The notes under the pieces were generated by a model that worked only from the letters and a program-made list of their open reading frames with translations, ran no database searches and had not been told where the DNA came from. From positions 1 through 64,000 of the forward strand of contig JAZDFC010000061.1 of the NCBI GenBank assembly GCA_043808235.1: DNA of 64,000 nt, written 5' to 3'. The translations under genes were made by a program, and so were the position numbers. Origin of the DNA: JAZDFC01 sp043808235 (GTDB taxonomy: Bacteria > Bacteroidota > Ignavibacteria > Ignavibacteriales > Melioribacteraceae). Position 1 is the stretch's first letter. Every line of letters starts with the position of its first letter. Shown here in pieces: positions 28,112-37,176 of the stretch.

Positions 28112-28885
28112 ATGTGTCTTCCACTGTTAATAGATCTTGATGGCGTTTTAAGAATTGGTAAACTGCCGGCGCCGGGTATCCGTGAGTTTCTTGATTTTAT
28201 AAGATCTTCAGGAGTAAATGCGTGTATTCTAAGCAATTGCTCTCTTTCAACCGGAGAACATGTGAGGGGATTTTTCAAAGAGAACTCAATTACCTGCAAT
28301 ATCCCGATAATTACAGCAGCCGATGCTGCTTTCGAATTCGTTTCTTCAAAGTATAGCCGGGTGTTAGCGGTTGTATCAGATTCGGTTAAACATCTCTTCG
28401 ATGGGTTGATTGATGAAATTAATCCCGAAGCTATCGTTATCGGGAAGAAATGGGATTATAATATCATGCTCGATATTTTTAACAGGTTACGCGGTGGTGC
28501 GGATTTAATAGCGTTGCACAAAAACAAATTTTGGATTTCACCTGAGAATGAATTATTGCTCGATGCAGGGCCGTTCATTACAGCATTAGAATACGCAACA
28601 GGAAAGCAAGCAAAATTAATCGGTAAACCATCGCCGCATTATTTCCAGTCGGCGCTTCACAAACTTGGTTTTGATTCATCGCAAAAATTTTTAATGCTCG
28701 GTGATGATTTGGAAACTGATATTTACGGCGCTCAGAGTGTGGGATCAATAGCAGTTTTGATTTACACGGGGAAGACAAAACATCCAATTCCATCAGAATC
28801 AACAGTCAAGCCGGATTATATAGCTGCTGATTTGAGAGAAACGATTTATTTACTTGAGAAGATGATACTTGATAAAGTTAAGTAA
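28112..28885 (+). CDS. HAD-superfamily hydrolase, NagD-like (subfamily IIA)
   Basis: HAD phosphatase motifs are clear in the 257-residue product. Motif I LLIDLDGVL (Asp nucleophile about residue 8) is followed by motif II ILSNCS (about 40). Motif III is the lysine in IGKPSPHYF (about 172), and motif IV is MLGDDLETDIYGA (about 195). The C2-type cap between motifs II and III places it with NagD/phosphoglycolate-type IIA phosphatases. A ribosome binding site is weak. The gene is divergent from feoAB and convergent with the ATP-grasp gene. The substrate is probably a small phosphorylated metabolite and is not determinable here. Confidence 0.88.
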   Translation: MCLPLLIDLDGVLRIGKLPAPGIREFLDFIRSSGVNACILSNCSLSTGEHVRGFFKENSITCNIPIITAADAAFEFVSSKYSRVLAVVSDSVKHLFDGLIDEINPEAIVIGKKWDYNIMLDIFNRLRGGADLIALHKNKFWISPENELLLDAGPFITALEYATGKQAKLIGKPSPHYFQSALHKLGFDSSQKFLMLGDDLETDIYGAQSVGSIAVLIYTGKTKHPIPSESTVKPDYIAADLRETIYLLEKMILDKVK

Positions 28886-28930
28886 ATAAAGAAAATAAAT
28901 TTGCAATCGGTAAAATTTAAATCGGCGATG

Positions 28931-29971
28931 TTATTTTTCTCTTCTTTCCCACGCCAAATCAACAATGGTTTTTAAAGTTTTCCTAAATGAGTACCCTGCA
29001 TGACTCATTGATCTCATAAATCCTGCATCCTCCTTCAGGTCGGGATTCGGATTTACTTCCAAAACATAAAGTTTATTATCCTTTGATAACCGCATATCAA
29101 CCCGCGCATAATCCCGTGCGCCAACGGCTTTAAAGCTCTCAATCGCAATTCTGCCTGCTTCTTTCTCGATTCGTTCCGGTAATTCAGCCGGGCAGACGGG
29201 AATTGTCTTATGATATGCCTCGTGCATGGGATCCCATTTAGCATGATAACTTACGATGTTGTGCAAATTATCCGGCATCCGCGAAAAATCAATTTCGCTT
29301 ATAGGGAGTACTTCAGGATATTTATCGCCAAGGACGGCAACATTTAATTCCCTGCCCTCAATAAATTCTTCAACTAATGCAGGTTGATTAAAATAGCTAA
29401 TGCTATAATGGATTCTGTTTTTCAAATCCTCGTGATTCGTTACTATCGAATCATTTTCAATCCCAACACTCGCATCTTCGCGCACAGGTTTTACAATCAA
29501 TGGGTAATTTAAGCCAAGGCGGTAAGTCTGTTTTTTATCTTTAACTAACTTGTACTTTGGAGTGCGTATGCCGAGAGATTTTAATATCTTTTTGGTGAGC
29601 AGCTTATTCTGGCACGTACCCAACGCGACAGGATTAGCACCCGTATATGGGATGCGAAGCAGTTCAAACATTCCGGCAAAAGCCATTTCGAGATGAGGTT
29701 TATCCCGGTAAATTTCCACGAAGTTGAATATTACATCGGGATTATTTTTGTCGAGATCCTCCAGAAAGACATGAACATCATCGAGGATGTTTAAAACGTA
29801 GGCATCATAGCCTTCTTTTCGAAGACTTTCTGCAATAAATTCAAATTCAGTAATCGGATCGCTCTCAGAAATTTCAAAATATGGCTGGAATCCCAAATCC
29901 TTTGGCGCTTCAACCGGCTCTTGGATCTTAACATCCGGGATAATTTCGTTATATACGATGGCTACTTTCAT
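28931..29971 (-). CDS. D-Ala-D-Ala-ligase-like ATP-grasp protein
   Basis: The 346-residue product has the three-part ATP-grasp fold. The N-domain is MKVAIVYNE to NVDD-like segments. A central lysine motif is YPLIVKPVREDASVGI (about 160), and the Mg-binding C-terminal DVRMDxxNKLYVLEVNPNPDL segment (about 290-310) appears as ARVDMRL and LEVNPNPDL. EEFIEGRELNVAVLG also matches D-Ala-D-Ala ligases. Housekeeping Ddl is usually in the mur cluster, which is not here, so this is probably one of the Ddl-like ligases joining other amino acids or peptides. I chose ATG 29971 with AAGGA upstream. It is divergent from a C39-like protease gene across 94 bases. Confidence 0.85.
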   Translation of the reverse strand: MKVAIVYNEIIPDVKIQEPVEAPKDLGFQPYFEISESDPITEFEFIAESLRKEGYDAYVLNILDDVHVFLEDLDKNNPDVIFNFVEIYRDKPHLEMAFAGMFELLRIPYTGANPVALGTCQNKLLTKKILKSLGIRTPKYKLVKDKKQTYRLGLNYPLIVKPVREDASVGIENDSIVTNHEDLKNRIHYSISYFNQPALVEEFIEGRELNVAVLGDKYPEVLPISEIDFSRMPDNLHNIVSYHAKWDPMHEAYHKTIPVCPAELPERIEKEAGRIAIESFKAVGARDYARVDMRLSKDNKLYVLEVNPNPDLKEDAGFMRSMSHAGYSFRKTLKTIVDLAWERREK

Positions 29972-30065
29972 ATTCCTTATCAAAAGATATTAAAAAGAAT
30001 TAAAAAATTGTAATGGAATATAAAAGTATTTATTTTTGTTTCCATTTAAAACTATTGGAAATTTA

Positions 30066-30902
30066 ATGAGCTTTTATCCTCAACCCGATAAATACCGATG
30101 CGGACCATTCGCTTTGAAGTACGCTCTTGTAATGCTTGGTATTTTTAAACATGAAGACGGAATTTCAATAACGGCGGGTAGCACATGGTGGGCAGGTACC
30201 GATGAATTTGGACTTGCAAAAGCCGCACGTAAATTTAATTGCAAGATGAAGTATATTCAATCAAGCAATCCGAACGATGCTAAACGAGCATTAAACTGTG
30301 AATTGAAAAAGGGTAAACCGTGTATTCTCAGTGTGAATAATTGGGAACATTGGATCACGGTTGTTAATTACAGCAAAGGAAATTATGTAGTTATTGATAG
30401 CGAACAGGAAAATGTTATTAGTATTCGCACTGCGGCTTATTTGTTGAGGATGTGGAGATATAAGGATACGGAAAGCGGTGTGATTAGTTACGATGCATAT
30501 GCTCTCCATCCGAAATTTAAAGTGTACACCAAAGCCAAACTTACAATTGATGACGCAAAAATGTTGATGTATAAACGCAATGCCGACCTTGCAAAAAAAT
30601 GGGATCAATATTTTAACGATTTGATTAATATCTGTAAACCAAGAACCAAGTTGACTACAAACCTCATAACTTTTAATGATTTTTTAAGAAGATACGAAAC
30701 TAATCTTATAAATCGTATCGGCAACTGGCACGGTAACCCTACTTATAATGAATTGAAAAAAATACTTCGTAATATGTTAATCGTTGCCGATGTTTACGAC
30801 TTGATAATCCCTCTTGATCAGGAGAAACGAGCTTTGATAGATATCTCATCATTACTAATGATGTACTCTTGCGGTAAATATGGGATGGAGCCGTTGTATT
30901 GA
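30066..30902 (+). CDS. C39-like cysteine peptidase domain protein
   Basis: The first 150 residues look like a papain-fold C39-like domain. A Cys lies in YRCGPFALKYAL (about residue 12), the predicted His in NWEHWITVVNY (about 105), and an Asp-like position in YVVIDSEQ. Residues 160-278 form a charged helical region I do not recognise. There is no signal peptide and no ABC transporter domain, so it is cytoplasmic and not a bacteriocin exporter. I moved the start to ATG 30066, since GGAAA precedes it and an earlier TTG gives no domain. It is divergent from the ATP-grasp ligase gene. Confidence 0.75.
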   Translation: MSFYPQPDKYRCGPFALKYALVMLGIFKHEDGISITAGSTWWAGTDEFGLAKAARKFNCKMKYIQSSNPNDAKRALNCELKKGKPCILSVNNWEHWITVVNYSKGNYVVIDSEQENVISIRTAAYLLRMWRYKDTESGVISYDAYALHPKFKVYTKAKLTIDDAKMLMYKRNADLAKKWDQYFNDLINICKPRTKLTTNLITFNDFLRRYETNLINRIGNWHGNPTYNELKKILRNMLIVADVYDLIIPLDQEKRALIDISSLLMMYSCGKYGMEPLY

Positions 30903-30986
30903 TTGTTGATTGAAGATTGATGATTTTGGACTGTCGGTAGGCATTGAATTTTTTTTAGCATGTAAAATTGGAAAGAAGAATAAATT

Positions 30987-31553
30987 ATGAACCAAATAAT
31001 CCGTCACCCGAAGATTTTAAAAAGAGAAAAAACTGTCCTGCTGATTGTTGATATTCAGGAAAGAATTATCAATGCGATGACTGAAAAGGATAGGCTGATA
31101 GAGAATAACCTTAAACTCATAAAAGGAATGAAAATATTAAATGTGCCAATTTATTTTACCGAGCAGTATCCCAAAGGACTCAGCACAACATTGCCAGAAA
31201 TTAAAAACGAACTTGACAGCACTGAATCGATAATCAAGATGAGCTTTAGCTGTGCCGGCGCCGGCGATTTGTTTTTGCAGTTTAAGCAGCGCGGACTCGA
31301 ACAGGTTGTTATTACAGGAGTTGAATCGCATGTTTGCGTTCAGCAAACTGTTTTGGATCTTCTTGCAAATAACTTTCAGGTTGATGTTGCTGCAGACGCT
31401 GTTTCATCCCGAAGAACATTCGATTATCAAACAGCCTTGGCGCGGATGGGCAAAGCCGGTGCAGAAATCACCTCAACAGAATCGATACTTTTTGAATTAT
31501 TGACTGTATGTGGCACTGATGAGTTTAAATCGATTTCGCGTCTTGTTAAATGA
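30987..31553 (+). CDS. isochorismatase-family hydrolase
   Basis: The 188-residue product has the cysteine hydrolase fold. The catalytic Asp is in LLIVDIQERI (about residue 23), the Lys position is near EQYPKGL, and the nucleophilic Cys is in TGVESHVCVQQT (about 114). It resembles the YcaC/hydrolase branch, not true isochorismatases or nicotinamidases. A Gly/Ala cis-peptide segment (VITGVE) precedes the Cys. A short AT-rich spacer containing a repeated GATTGATGATT-type run separates it from the upstream C39-like gene. The substrate is unknown. Confidence 0.88.
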   Translation: MNQIIRHPKILKREKTVLLIVDIQERIINAMTEKDRLIENNLKLIKGMKILNVPIYFTEQYPKGLSTTLPEIKNELDSTESIIKMSFSCAGAGDLFLQFKQRGLEQVVITGVESHVCVQQTVLDLLANNFQVDVAADAVSSRRTFDYQTALARMGKAGAEITSTESILFELLTVCGTDEFKSISRLVK

Positions 31554-31630
31554 AATTATGCGATTATCAATTAAAACTGCTGTTCTCCGTAACTCCCTTT
31601 AAAATATTGTAAAAAAATAGCATCCTACCC

Positions 31631-31657
31631 TAAAATCATTTCGCAATTCTTCGATAA
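31631..31657 (+). promoter_or_regulatory. candidate FliA (sigma-28) promoter
   Basis: TAAA at 31631-31634 and TTCGATAA at 31650-31657 are separated by exactly 15 bases. The flagellar consensus is TAAA-N15-GCCGATAA, so the -10 matches at six of eight positions with CGATAA intact. It lies about 95 bases before a TonB-like gene followed by a chemoreceptor, a typical FliA target. A FlgM-like protein is encoded in the same window. Confidence 0.6.
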
Positions 31658-31751
31658 TAAGCTCAGGAAAAGTCATTTTTAATGAATTTAGTGAATAAGA
31701 TTTTCCCTATTAGTTGGGTTTATTAACTATTAAAAGCAGGGAGGCTTTTAA

Positions 31752-32156
31752 ATGGAAACAAGGAATATTTTTCGTAGAATTATTATCTGCTTAGGCTTTT
31801 TCGTTCTCATTTCAGGATTTAAAATGGTCACTGTCCATAGACCAATTCTGGAAGGAGAAGAATACCTTGCGTTTGCGGAATCAATGCCGGAACCGGTTGG
31901 TGGAATCAAGGCCATACACGCAAAACTTAAATACCCAAAGGTTGCTCAAGAGGCAAAACTTCAGGGGAAAGTTTTTGTGTTGGTTTTTGTTAATGCCAAT
32001 GGTGGAGTTGATGATGTAAAAGTTGTGAAAGGTCTGGGTGGTGGATGCGACGAAGAGGTCGTAGAAGCTGTAAAATCAACAAAATTTGTCCCGGGTAAAA
32101 ACAAGGGGCAGCCAATTAAAGTTAAATTGGCTTTATCATTTGAATTCAAATTATAA
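31752..32156 (+). CDS. TonB C-terminal domain protein
   Basis: The 134-residue product has an N-terminal signal anchor (about 8-26). A single TonB C-terminal domain covers residues 45-134 (GGIKAIHAKLKYPKVAQEAKL, GKVFVLVFVNANG, FVPGKNKGQPIKVKL). There is no proline-rich spacer, so it is far shorter than true TonB and may not span the periplasm. Strong GGGAGG lies upstream. It is followed after 15 bases by a chemoreceptor gene and seems to share a FliA-type promoter, which is unusual for a TonB-like protein. It may deliver a signal or protein contact instead of energising transport. Confidence 0.87.
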   Translation: METRNIFRRIIICLGFFVLISGFKMVTVHRPILEGEEYLAFAESMPEPVGGIKAIHAKLKYPKVAQEAKLQGKVFVLVFVNANGGVDDVKVVKGLGGGCDEEVVEAVKSTKFVPGKNKGQPIKVKLALSFEFKL

Positions 32157-32171
32157 AATTGAGGTGTGATA

Positions 32172-34304
32172 ATGGGATCTGATAAAAGTTGGTTTGAAAA
32201 TTTGACTTCCTATTGGCATAACCTGAAAATTATTCGTAAGATACAAGTAGGTTATTTCCTGATTGCAGCTCTTGGTACGGTTATCGCCGTGAGTGATTAT
32301 TTTCAGATGGGTCAGATTGACAAAACAAAAAATGCAATATTTAAAGAATATTTGGAACCGCGTACGGCAATAAATGATCTGTACACCGAGTTCCAAAAAA
32401 TGCAATTTATAACGATGAAGTTTTCCATAAGCGCTTTCGCGGGTGAATTCCAGAAACATATCGAGGAATTTGAATCTCGTAAAGCGACCTTCGATAAAAC
32501 TCTCGACGATTTGCAAAAACGGGAATTCTCCCCTGAAGTTAAAGGATATAGAGTCAAGGTAAAGGAGATTTGGGGCAATTATAAAAGCCTTGTGGCAGAT
32601 GCAATCATAAGCGCGGCGTATATGCAAAGCTATGAGATGGCAGCGGAGATTTCGGTTTCGTCAGGCAGCGAGGTTGGCAATGAATTGGTTTCAACGTTTG
32701 ATCTTATTTTAAACGACCTTTCGAAGAATGCCGCATTGTATGATCAACAGATAACGGATAAAGTAAATACTTCCACTAATATAATTTTACTTAGCATTGT
32801 TTTAGGGACGTTGATTTTTGTATTCTTTTTCTTCTATGTTGGTCCGCGCATCGTAAAGCCATTAAAATCATTGACAGAAGTTATCAAGTCATTTTCGCTT
32901 GGAGCTTATGAGAATTCTATCGGTATTCATTCCAAGGATGAAGTCGGACAACTTGCCGATATGCTTCGTCAGGTTCGAACCGCACAACTCGAAAAAATTC
33001 ACGCTGCCGAAAAAATAGCGCAGGGTGTTCTTGAAAAAGTTGAACCGGCTTCGGATAAAGATAAACTTGCATTTGCATTTAACGAAGAAGTTGATACTAT
33101 TACTGCATTGATTGAAGAATATGATAAGTTAGTTGAGGCAAATAAAGAAGGCATGCTCTCTGTTAGAGGTAACCTGGATAAATTCTCAGGTGGATGGCGA
33201 CGAATAATTGAAGGTGGTCATTCAATTCTTGATTCCATTAAAGCCCCGATTGATGAAGCAGGCGAAGTCTTGAACACGATGGCAAAAGGTGACTTTAGAA
33301 CCGAGATGAAGGGCGACTATAAAGGCGATTATAAAACAATGAAAATCAATGTTAATAAAGTGATTTATTCACTTAGTAATTTGATTGGAAAAGTATCATC
33401 GAGTGTTAGTGAACTTGCATCCTCAGCTTCACAAATTTCTTCAAGTACTGAAGAAATGGCAGCCGGCACACAAGAACAAAATTCCCAAACAAACGAAGTA
33501 GCGGCTGCAATTGAAGAAATGACAAAATCATTTACCGAGAATGCGAAGAATGCTAATCTTGCTGCCGACTCTGCAAATCAGGCCGGCGTAAAAGCAAAGG
33601 AAGGCGGCGAAGTAGTCCAGCAGACAGTTGAAGGTATTAAACGAATAGCCGAAGTTGTTGTACAGTCATCCAATACAATCCAAACTCTTGGTAGGAGCAG
33701 TGATCAAATTGGCGAAATTATACAAGTAATTAATGACATTGCAGAACAAACAAACTTACTCGCGCTTAATGCTGCAATTGAAGCAGCCAGGGCTGGTGAG
33801 CAGGGAAGAGGTTTTGCGGTTGTTGCTGATGAAGTTAGAAAACTTGCCGAAAGAACAACAAAGGCTACAAAAGAAATCGAAGGAATGATCAAACAAATTC
33901 AGAAGGATACCGCAGGGGCAGTAACAGCAATTCAGCTTGGCACAAAGGAAGTTGAAAAAGGTAAAGATCTTGCAAACAGAGCAGGCAAATCTCTTCACGA
34001 AATTATTGAGAATTCCGATAGGTTAAATTCAGTAATGACCCAGCTTGCGAACTCGACGGAGCAGCAAACTGAAACAAGTGAAATTATTTCGAAAAATGTT
34101 GAAGCGATTAGTAATGTTGCCGGGCAAACCGCGCAAGGCACTCAGCAAATCAGCCATGCAGCTGAAGATTTGTACAGATTAACAAGTAATCTTCAGGAAT
34201 TAATTGAAAGTTTCAAACTCGAAAATGCTACGGGTTCAGAAAAGCTCAGTTTAAAATCTTCTGGTTATTCTGTGCGCCAGAATGGTAAATTGATTACGCA
34301 TTAA
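32172..34304 (+). CDS. methyl-accepting chemotaxis protein
   Basis: This 710-residue receptor has TM1 (about 20-40), a periplasmic four-helix-type sensor region (about 41-195) and TM2 (about 203-223). A HAMP domain follows (about 224-275), with a second HAMP-like helical stretch to about 400. The long signalling coiled coil has the conserved hairpin EQTNLLALNAAIEAARAGEQGRGFAVVADEVRKLAE in pieces around 520-555. No C-terminal CheR-binding pentapeptide of the NWETF type is seen. I chose ATG 32172, as GAGGT lies just upstream. It is co-transcribed with the TonB-like gene and ends before a strong terminator. The ligand is unknown. Confidence 0.95.
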   Translation: MGSDKSWFENLTSYWHNLKIIRKIQVGYFLIAALGTVIAVSDYFQMGQIDKTKNAIFKEYLEPRTAINDLYTEFQKMQFITMKFSISAFAGEFQKHIEEFESRKATFDKTLDDLQKREFSPEVKGYRVKVKEIWGNYKSLVADAIISAAYMQSYEMAAEISVSSGSEVGNELVSTFDLILNDLSKNAALYDQQITDKVNTSTNIILLSIVLGTLIFVFFFFYVGPRIVKPLKSLTEVIKSFSLGAYENSIGIHSKDEVGQLADMLRQVRTAQLEKIHAAEKIAQGVLEKVEPASDKDKLAFAFNEEVDTITALIEEYDKLVEANKEGMLSVRGNLDKFSGGWRRIIEGGHSILDSIKAPIDEAGEVLNTMAKGDFRTEMKGDYKGDYKTMKINVNKVIYSLSNLIGKVSSSVSELASSASQISSSTEEMAAGTQEQNSQTNEVAAAIEEMTKSFTENAKNANLAADSANQAGVKAKEGGEVVQQTVEGIKRIAEVVVQSSNTIQTLGRSSDQIGEIIQVINDIAEQTNLLALNAAIEAARAGEQGRGFAVVADEVRKLAERTTKATKEIEGMIKQIQKDTAGAVTAIQLGTKEVEKGKDLANRAGKSLHEIIENSDRLNSVMTQLANSTEQQTETSEIISKNVEAISNVAGQTAQGTQQISHAAEDLYRLTSNLQELIESFKLENATGSEKLSLKSSGYSVRQNGKLITH

Positions 34305-34358
34305 AATATTTCCGGGGAGGGCTTTATTTTTTATCCGGAAAATTATGATAGTAAATTT

Positions 34359-34394
34359 AGCAAACGAGAATAAATGTTCTCGTTTGCTTTTTTA
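34359..34394 (+). terminator. intrinsic terminator after the chemoreceptor gene
   Basis: A twelve-base-pair perfect stem (AGCAAACGAGAA with TTCTCGTTTGCT) with a six-base loop is followed by a T run. It lies 54 bases after the stop and just before the convergent sixA-like gene; the A run on the other side could make it bidirectional. Confidence 0.93.
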
Positions 34395-34402
34395 AACCAA
34401 TC

Positions 34403-34900
34403 TTAATGCAAATGATTCTTTGGATAATCGAAAGAAATTAATTTGCCGCTGTACTCCTCAATATCCCGCCATGATTCTAAATCGAATTCAATTTCCAAAA
34501 TTCCACACGTTGGCAAATTTTCTATTTGTTTATCCGTCATGTAATTATTGAAAATTGTAAGTCCCGGATTATGCCCAAACAGTATCGCGCTTTCCGCAGA
34601 ATTATCTAACTCACGAATGTTATTTAATATATCCTCGAAGTCGGCTTCATAAAGCGACTCCTTTTTAATTATATCTTTCTTGTTAAAACCAAGCGCTTCG
34701 GCAAAAATCATTGCAGTTGTTATTGCTCTTAAAGCTGGACTTGAAATTATTTGATCAAAATGCTGCCCGGAATTTTTAACCAAATCAGCCATGAATGGCG
34801 CATCTTTTTTCCCTCTTTTATTGAGTGGTCGTTCTAGATCCGATAATCCCGGTTCATCCCAGCTTGATTTTGCATGCCGTACTAAAAACAATTTTTTCAT
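34403..34900 (-). CDS. sixA: SixA-like histidine phosphatase
   Basis: The 165-residue product is a small histidine phosphatase. It has the catalytic RHG-type motif as LVRHAKSSW at the N-terminus (His about 9). ERPLNKRGKKDA, SSPALRAITTAM and the second catalytic His in ILFGHNPGL (about 110) follow. This is the SixA branch, which dephosphorylates phospho-His on HPt domains or the nitrogen PTS in E. coli. The target here is unknown. It is monocistronic and convergent with the chemoreceptor gene. Confidence 0.9.
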   Translation of the reverse strand: MKKLFLVRHAKSSWDEPGLSDLERPLNKRGKKDAPFMADLVKNSGQHFDQIISSPALRAITTAMIFAEALGFNKKDIIKKESLYEADFEDILNNIRELDNSAESAILFGHNPGLTIFNNYMTDKQIENLPTCGILEIEFDLESWRDIEEYSGKLISFDYPKNHLH

Positions 34901-35061
34901 GATAAAATTATTCTCTTCTATTTGAAATTATATCCGCAATTTAAAAATTTCGTAGGTAATATCGATGCATTTTTAAAAACATGCAATCGAAATGAAAAAT
35001 ATTTCTTGTGGGTAGTGCAGTATCGAATGAAATTGTTATTTTTACATTCAACTTTTAATAC

Positions 35062-37005
35062 ATGTCTTTTATGAACGAAAGTCTGCGAATATTATCTGCA
35101 ATTATGTTTACCGATATGGTCGGATATACTGCATTAATGCAATCCAATGAAAGGCATGCAAAAGATCTGCGCGACCGTCATAGAAAAGTACTCGAGAAAA
35201 ATATTTCGGATCACCAGGGCAGAATTCTTCAATATTACGGCGACGGAACATTAAGCATATTCGGAAGCGCAATCGAAGCAGTGCGTGCGGCTGTCGAGAT
35301 TCAAAAAGAATTAAGGGAAGAACCAAAAATTTCTCTGCGCATCGGAATTCATGTTGGTGATGTTGTGTACGAAGATGAGGGTGTTTACGGAGACGGTGTA
35401 AATCTGGCTTCGAGGATTGAATCTCTTTCAGTTTCCGGTGCTATTCTAATTTCCGAAAGAGTTTATGATGACATCCGTAATCAAAGCGGTTTAACCGCCA
35501 TTTCTCTCGGATCCTTCGAGCTGAAAAATGTAAGACGTCCGATTGAGATTTATGCCATTACTAATGATTATCTTATAATACCTACCCACGAAGAAATAAA
35601 ATCTAAAACCGGTTCATCCTATAAAAGCATTGCCGTATTACCGTTCGTAAATATGAGCCCCGATCAGGATAATGAATATTTCAGCGATGGGATAACCGAA
35701 GAAATTCTGAATGCCCTCACCAAGGTTGAGCATTTAAATGTTACGGCGCGAACCTCATCATTTCAATTCAAAGGTAAGAATCTTGATGTGCGCGAAATCG
35801 GCAACTTGTTAAATGTAAATACAATACTTGAGGGCAGCGTAAGAAAAGCAGGCAACAAAGTTAGAATTACTGCCCAGCTGATAAGTGTAAAAGACGGATT
35901 TCACTTGTGGTCCGAATCTTTCGACAGGGAATTGCAGGATATTTTTTCTGTGCAGGATGAAATCGCCCGAAGTATTGCCTCACATCTCGAAAGAAAATTA
36001 AAAGGAACTAAGGTAAACGAGCCGCTTGTTAAATCGCAAACTTCAAATTGGGAAGCGTATAATCTTTTTCTTAAAGGCTCTTATTATTGGGGAAGATGGA
36101 CACCCGATGATATCGAGAAATCAATTTCGTTTTTCGAAAAATCAATTCAGTTGGAACCGGAATTTGTTTTACCTTACGCTGCCTTGTCCGGTTGTTATAT
36201 CTATCTCGGCGCTACCGGATTTATGAAGCCTGATAATGCTTATCCGCGCGGCAAAAGTTTTGCGTTACAAGCGCTCCGGATGGATGAGAATTTAGCCAAT
36301 GCCCATATTGCTCTTGCAATGGTTAAATTCTTTTATGATTGGGATTGGGAAGGCGTTGAAGTTGAATGCAAAAAGGCTATTTTGTTGAATCCAAGTTACG
36401 CCGAAGCGCACCACCATTATGCATTGTTCCTTATGGCGATGGGAAGATTAGAAGAAGCTATGCAGGAAATTGAACAGGCTTGCTTGTTCGATCCGTTGTC
36501 CCCTACATACCAAAGTGCAAAAGGCGATATTTATATACGCACAAAACGTTTTGATGAGGCTCTGGAGCAATATAACAAAGTTCTGGAGAACAATCCTGAT
36601 TTCAGAGTTGCGCTTGTAAATAAAGGCTGGGCTTATTATGCCCGTGGGCTATATAATGAAGCCATCGAGTTATTTGAAGAAGCTAAGGCAATGACCAATA
36701 ATATATTTAAAGGTATTACCCCGCTGGGTGTGGTATATGCAAAATTGGGACAAAAAGAAAAAGTACATGAATGCCTGGAAAATTTGAAGATGAGAGAAAA
36801 ACTTGAAAAAAATATTTCTCTCAACCTGGATTATGCAATAATTTACGGCGCACTCGAAGATTACGATAGAACATTTGAATATCTTGAAAAAGCCTTCGAA
36901 GAAAGGAACGGGGGAATTTTGTTTGTACGCGGATTTATTTGGAAGGGTATTCATGATGATCCCCGTTATATTGATTTAATTAATAGGTTGAAATTTCAAC
37001 AATAG
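35062..37005 (+). CDS. class III nucleotidyl cyclase domain with FlgO-like and TPR regions
   Basis: The 647-residue cytoplasmic protein has a class III cyclase domain at about 8-175, a FlgO-like domain (about 188-330: SIAVLPFVNMSPDQDNEYFSDGI, LEGSVRKAGNKVRIT), and TPR repeats to the C-terminus. Metal-binding Asp18 (FTDMVGY) and Asp61 (YGDGT) are present, as are the transition-state Asn114 and Arg118 (DGVNLASRI). The purine-selecting Lys that normally sits four residues before the second Asp is Gln57 here (RILQYYGD). Activity may therefore be altered or absent. Similar proteins are numerous in Bacteroidetes-like and rhizobial genomes. The product nucleotide and the effector are not evident. 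Confidence 0.88.
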   Translation: MSFMNESLRILSAIMFTDMVGYTALMQSNERHAKDLRDRHRKVLEKNISDHQGRILQYYGDGTLSIFGSAIEAVRAAVEIQKELREEPKISLRIGIHVGDVVYEDEGVYGDGVNLASRIESLSVSGAILISERVYDDIRNQSGLTAISLGSFELKNVRRPIEIYAITNDYLIIPTHEEIKSKTGSSYKSIAVLPFVNMSPDQDNEYFSDGITEEILNALTKVEHLNVTARTSSFQFKGKNLDVREIGNLLNVNTILEGSVRKAGNKVRITAQLISVKDGFHLWSESFDRELQDIFSVQDEIARSIASHLERKLKGTKVNEPLVKSQTSNWEAYNLFLKGSYYWGRWTPDDIEKSISFFEKSIQLEPEFVLPYAALSGCYIYLGATGFMKPDNAYPRGKSFALQALRMDENLANAHIALAMVKFFYDWDWEGVEVECKKAILLNPSYAEAHHHYALFLMAMGRLEEAMQEIEQACLFDPLSPTYQSAKGDIYIRTKRFDEALEQYNKVLENNPDFRVALVNKGWAYYARGLYNEAIELFEEAKAMTNNIFKGITPLGVVYAKLGQKEKVHECLENLKMREKLEKNISLNLDYAIIYGALEDYDRTFEYLEKAFEERNGGILFVRGFIWKGIHDDPRYIDLINRLKFQQ

Positions 37006-37014
37006 CAATGCCGG

Positions 37015-37110
37015 TATGTCACATGTAAAATGATAAATAGAAGATGGTAAACAACCACAGATATCGTTAAAATTTGATTTTACGTTTTTCATCTTACATT
37101 TGACATTACA
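37015..37110. repeat. imperfect intergenic inverted repeat
   Basis: The left arm (TGTCACATGTAAAATGATAAA, from 37017) and right arm (TTTTTCATCTTACATTTGACATTACA-type, to 37110) are largely complementary around a 40-base centre. It fills most of the 171-base gap between the cyclase gene and the SdiA-regulated-like gene. It resembles, in vocabulary and form, other spacer elements in the window. Confidence 0.6.
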
Positions 37111-37176
37111 CTGCATGATTCGTTTCCCTTGTAAGAAACAAATTAAATTGTATATCACGTTTCCTATTTTACAATT

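Noticed and set aside
34950..34976. Second FliA-like promoter before the cyclase gene
   Set aside because: TAAA and CGATGC are spaced correctly but only about half of the -10 matches; too weak to call.
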